Shown: piece after piece, positions 21,946-24,899 of the stretch | How positions within the stretch are numbered: the first letter of the stretch is position 1 | Layout: every line of letters begins with the position of its first letter | Assembly (NCBI GenBank): GCA_023416455.1 | Contig: JAEZHQ010000442.1 | Coordinates: 1-24,899 of the forward strand | Source of the DNA: Pseudomonadota bacterium | Lineage (GTDB): Bacteria > Pseudomonadota > Alphaproteobacteria > Azospirillales > Azospirillaceae | Direction of reading: 5' to 3' | Length of the DNA: 24,899 bases | Position numbers and translations under genes: made by a program | Notes under the pieces: generated by a model | Told to the model about the DNA's origin: nothing | The model's database searches: none | The model's input: the letters and a program-made list of their open reading frames with translations, nothing else

Positions 21946-23049
21946 TTAGCGGCGGTGGCTGCGGTTCAGGTCGCGTTCCAGCTTCTGGCTGTACTTGGAC
22001 ATGAAGAAGCAGAACACCCAGTAGATCACGCCGATGAACAGGTACGCCTCGCGGTAGAAGCCCCGCCACGCCGGGTCGGTCAGCGCCGCCTTGGCCGTGC
22101 CGAGCAGGTCGTACAGGCCGATGATGATGACCAGCGAGGTGTCCTTGAAGAAGCTGATGAAGGTGTTCACCAGCGGCGGGATGGCGATGGCGAGGGCCTG
22201 CGGCAGGATGATCTTGCCCATCTTCTGCCAGTAGTTCAGGCCCATGGCGTCGGCGGCCTCGTACTGGCCCTTGGGAATGGCCTGGAGGCCGCCGCGGATG
22301 GCCTCCGCCATGTAGGCGGCGGCGAACATGATGAAGGCGATCTGGGCGCGCAGCAGCTTGTCGATGGACACGCCGGTCGGCAGGAACAGCGGGAACATCA
22401 CCGAGGCCATGAACAGCAGGCTGATCAGCGGCACGCCGCGGATCAGCTCGATGTAGGTCACCGACAGGACGCGGATCGCCGGCATGTCGGAGCGGCGGCC
22501 GAGCGCCAGCAGGATCGAGGCCGGGAAGGCCACCGCCAGCCCGATCACCGACAGGATCAGCGTCAGCGGCAGGCCGCCCCAGTTGGTGTTCTCCACATAG
22601 TCCAGGCCGAACACCCCGCCCCACATGAGGATGGCGACGGCCGCCAGGCCGGCCGCCCAGACCAGCCCCAGCCACGGCTTCCAGAAGCGGCGGTCGCAGC
22701 TGGCCAGCAGGAGCGCGATTATGAGCGCGATGACCAGAAGCGGGCGCCACTGCTGGTCGTAGGGGAAGGTGCCGAACAGGATGAAGCGCAGCTTCTCGCT
22801 CACGAAGGCCCAGCAGGCCCCGCCGCCCTGCCGGCATTCCGGCGCGGAGGTGCCGAAGCCGTGGGCGCTGATGATGAGCCAGTCGAGCAGCGGCGGGATG
22901 GCGCGGACCAGCATGTAGGCGATCAGCACCGTCAGCAGCGCGTTGTACCAGTTGTTGAACAGGTTGTTGCGCAGCCAGGCGACGGGGCCCACCGTGCCGG
23001 ACGGCGGGCGTTCGTCGGGGATGCTGCCGGTATGGACGTTCTCGGTCAT
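21946..23049 (-). CDS. aapM: General L-amino acid ABC transporter permease
   Basis: The product has 367 residues and many membrane helices. A long periplasmic-type loop lies after the first helix (Cys-containing SAPECRQGGGACWAF), and the ABC permease core starts near LPLTLILSVIGLAVAFPASI. The coupling EAA region is EAIRGGLQAIPKGQYEAADAM to KIILPQALAIAIPP. It forms the inner-membrane channel with AapQ. The ATG at 23047–23049 lies five bases after the aapQ stop; its ribosome site would lie within the end of aapQ. The same frame stays open through aapQ, but the upstream part is only a shadow frame. Confidence 0.94.
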   Translation of the reverse strand: MTENVHTGSIPDERPPSGTVGPVAWLRNNLFNNWYNALLTVLIAYMLVRAIPPLLDWLIISAHGFGTSAPECRQGGGACWAFVSEKLRFILFGTFPYDQQWRPLLVIALIIALLLASCDRRFWKPWLGLVWAAGLAAVAILMWGGVFGLDYVENTNWGGLPLTLILSVIGLAVAFPASILLALGRRSDMPAIRVLSVTYIELIRGVPLISLLFMASVMFPLFLPTGVSIDKLLRAQIAFIMFAAAYMAEAIRGGLQAIPKGQYEAADAMGLNYWQKMGKIILPQALAIAIPPLVNTFISFFKDTSLVIIIGLYDLLGTAKAALTDPAWRGFYREAYLFIGVIYWVFCFFMSKYSQKLERDLNRSHRR

Positions 23050-23054
23050 GGCCG

Positions 23055-24254
23055 TCAGCGCTCCACCAGCGCGATGCGCTTGTTGTACCAGTTCATGAAC
23101 AGCGAGATGCACAGGCTGATGCTGAGGTAGGTGCCCATGATCATCGCCACGCCTTCGATGGCCTGGCCGGTCTGGTTCAGCGTCGTGTTGGCGATCGACA
23201 CCAGGTCTGGATAGCCGATGGCCAGCGCCAGGGAGCTGTTCTTGGTGAGGTTCAGGTACTGGCTGGTCAGCGGCGGCACGATCACCCGCAGCGCCTGCGG
23301 CAGGATCACCAGCCGCAGCGTCTCGGTCGCCGGCAGGCCGAGCGCGCGGGCGGCTTCGGTCTGGCCCCAGTTCACGGCGAGGATGCCGCTGCGCACCACC
23401 TCGGCGATGAAGGCCGCGGTGTAGACCACGAGGCCGGTGAGGATGGCGAAGAACTCCGGGGAAACCACCACCCCGCCGCGGAAGTTGAAGCCGACGAGAT
23501 GCGGCACGTCGAGCGCGGTCGGTGCCCCGCCGGCCACCCAGGCGATCAGCGGCAGGCCGACCAGCAGGCCGAGCGTCGCCCACCCCGTGGGGAAGGGCTG
23601 GCCGGTGCGCGCCTGCCGAACCGTCGCCCAGCGCCGCAGGAAGATGACCGCGATCACCCCGATGGCGAGAGCGAAGCCCATCTGCCCCCACACCGGGTCG
23701 GCCGCCGGCACCGGAACGAACAGGCCGCGTTGCGACAGGTAGACGCCCGGGATCGGATTCAGCGCCTGGCGCACCGGCGGCATGCTCTCGGTCACCAGCG
23801 CGTACCAGAAGAAGAGTTGGAGGAGCGGCGGGACGTTGCGGACGATTTCCACATAGATCGAGGCCAGCTTGGCGATCAGCCAGTTGCTGGACAGCCGCGC
23901 GATGCCGACCACCGTGCCCAGCAGGGTGGCCAGGACGATGCCGATGACCGACACCTTCAGCGTGTTGAGGATGCCGACCAGGAAGGCGCGGCCGTAGCTG
24001 TTCTGCGGCGAATAGTCGATGAGGCTTTCGCCGATGCCGAAGGACGCCTCGCGCTCCAGGAATCCGAAGCCCGTGGCGATGGATCGCCGCGACAGGTTGT
24101 CGAGCGTGTTGGATATCAGATACCAGCCCACCGCGACGACGGCGCCGATCACCAGAACCTGGTAGACCACGGCGCGCACCGTCGGGTCGCTGAGGGAAAA
24201 CGTTGCACCGCTCCGCGCGGCGCCGCGCCGGGTGTCCCGGGTCTCGCTGGCCAC
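23055..24254 (-). CDS. aapQ: General L-amino acid ABC transporter permease
   Basis: The product has 399 residues. After a basic N-terminus and first helix, the permease core begins near RAFLVGILNTLKVSVIGIVLATLLG. The EAA region is QTEAARALGLPATETLRL followed by VILPQALRVIVPP (to about residue 328). With AapM it forms the permease of the polar amino-acid importer. The start is GTG at 24252–24254, six or seven bases after a GGAG-type site (GGGAGAGG). It is separated from aapJ by about 200 bases holding a hairpin. Confidence 0.94.
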   Translation of the reverse strand: MASETRDTRRGAARSGATFSLSDPTVRAVVYQVLVIGAVVAVGWYLISNTLDNLSRRSIATGFGFLEREASFGIGESLIDYSPQNSYGRAFLVGILNTLKVSVIGIVLATLLGTVVGIARLSSNWLIAKLASIYVEIVRNVPPLLQLFFWYALVTESMPPVRQALNPIPGVYLSQRGLFVPVPAADPVWGQMGFALAIGVIAVIFLRRWATVRQARTGQPFPTGWATLGLLVGLPLIAWVAGGAPTALDVPHLVGFNFRGGVVVSPEFFAILTGLVVYTAAFIAEVVRSGILAVNWGQTEAARALGLPATETLRLVILPQALRVIVPPLTSQYLNLTKNSSLALAIGYPDLVSIANTTLNQTGQAIEGVAMIMGTYLSISLCISLFMNWYNKRIALVER

Positions 24255-24383
24255 GGTCCTCTCCCTCGCCCGTCATCGGCCGCCGCGCGGGCGCCTGCCG
24301 GGCGTCCCGGCGGCGACACGATGAATCTTACATCTCCGGCGCGGCTTCCGGCAGGGGCGCTTTTCGCCATCGCCCTTTGTGCT

Positions 24384-24413
24384 GCCGCGCCCGCGACGGG
24401 GGGCGGGCGCGGC
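24384..24413 (-). terminator. Hairpin between aapJ and aapQ, probable partial terminator or mRNA stabiliser
   Basis: A perfect 11-base GC-only stem, GCCGCGCCCGC (24384–24394) with GCGGGCGCGGC (24403–24413), has an eight-base loop. On the minus strand no T-run follows. Such structures between binding-protein and permease genes commonly let the binding protein be made in excess. The rest of 24255–24450 shows no gene. Confidence 0.6.
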
Positions 24414-24450
24414 CGCCCGACCGGGCCGCCGCTCCCGCCGCTGCCTTGGC

Positions 24451-24899
24451 TCAGCGGATCGGCATCGCGTATTGCAGACCGCCGTTCGTCCACAGCGCGT
24501 TCAGGCCGCGCTCCAGCTTCAGCGGAGTGTTCACGCCGACGTTGCGCTCGAAGATCTCGCCGTAGTTGCCCATCGTCTTGATGACGTTGTAGGCCCACTT
24601 CTCGTCGAGGCCGAGCGCCTTGCCCATGCCCGGCGAGGTGCCCAGGAGACGCTGGATCTCAGGGTTCTTGCTGTTCACGTGCTCGTCGACGTTCTTGGAG
24701 GTGATGCCCGACTCCTCCGCCTGGACGGTGGCGGTGACCACCCACTTGACGATGTCGTACCACTGGTCGTCGCCGTGGCGCACGGCCGGGGCCAGCGGCT
24801 CCTTGGAAATGATCTCCGGCAGGATGACGTAGTCTTCCGGAACCGGCGCCACGCCGGCGCGGGTGCCGGCAAGGCCGGAGGCGTCGGTGGTCAGCACGT
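24451..24899 (-). CDS. aapJ: General L-amino acid ABC transporter substrate-binding protein (5' end outside window)
   Basis: The visible part is the C-terminal 149 residues, continuing past the right edge. It contains the family segments VILPEIISKEPLAPAVRHGD and DQWYDIVKWVVTATVQAEE, then NPEIQRLLGTS, LGLDEKWAYNVIKTMGNYGE and the end LNALWTNGGLQYAMPIR. It is the periplasmic binding protein of the AapJQMP system, and its position first in the operon fits. The ligand range in known relatives is broad (glutamate, aspartate, neutral and basic amino acids). Confidence 0.95.
   Translation of the reverse strand, partial: VLTTDASGLAGTRAGVAPVPEDYVILPEIISKEPLAPAVRHGDDQWYDIVKWVVTATVQAEESGITSKNVDEHVNSKNPEIQRLLGTSPGMGKALGLDEKWAYNVIKTMGNYGEIFERNVGVNTPLKLERGLNALWTNGGLQYAMPIR

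Noticed and set aside
23050..24276. Upstream extension of the aapM frame
   Set aside because: The frame stays open through aapQ in another register, but the extension is Arg/Pro/Gly-rich and has no membrane helices; the permease starts at 23049.

Overview
The window is a high-GC (by eye about 70%, not counted) bacterial chromosome segment. It looks alphaproteobacterial, most like the Rhodospirillales/Azospirillum group. The main reasons are a PopZ (DUF2497) gene beside valS, a pcm–rhodanese–tolC cluster next to it, an AapJQMP general amino-acid ABC transporter, strong G/C bias at third codon positions, and sigma70-like promoters in front of the tRNA genes. No insertion sequence, phage gene, CRISPR array or rRNA was seen. 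The genus is an inference from gene content.

Layout. 1–1452 (minus): the N-terminal part of the lipoprotein lytic transglycosylase RlpA, cut by the left edge, and a YdcF/DUF218 membrane protein. 1453–1889: a divergent spacer ending in an AT-rich patch with two Fur-box-like sites. 1890–5434 (plus): a three-gene iron operon made of a TonB-dependent siderophore receptor, a PepSY-type inner-membrane protein and a 57-residue membrane protein. 5458–5494: a hairpin between convergent operons. 5512–11471 (minus): pcm, a single-domain rhodanese and tolC, ending in duplicated terminators, then popZ and valS. 11626–13073: tRNA-Cys and tRNA-Asn, each with its own promoter and terminator, on either side of a 137-residue secreted protein of unknown function with a structured leader. 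13174–14114: small proteins of unknown function (one plus, two minus) and a long palindrome. 14279–19915 (plus): a catalytically dead trypsin/PDZ protein, a Nudix hydrolase, cysteine synthase, an AlaX-type tRNA editing enzyme, 3-mercaptopyruvate sulfurtransferase and two GNAT acetyltransferases. 19952–24899 (minus): the aap transporter (aapJ cut by the right edge) followed by a histidinol-phosphate-type aminotransferase.

How the genes fit together. The iron operon would import a ferric siderophore across the outer membrane and probably reduce it at the inner membrane, with repression by a Fur-type regulator when iron is sufficient. The valS/popZ/tolC/pcm block combines translation, polar chromosome anchoring, export and protein repair. 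The cysK–alaX–sseA run joins cysteine synthesis, removal of Ser/Gly from mischarged tRNA-Ala and sulfur transfer. The aap operon supplies amino acids, and the adjacent aminotransferase could act on them or on histidinol phosphate.

No clear new multi-gene system was found. The most unusual items are the S1C-like protein that has lost all three catalytic residues, the unknown secreted four-cysteine protein with a hairpin abutting its Shine-Dalgarno sequence, the tandemly duplicated tolC terminator, and two intergenic palindromes sharing a core.
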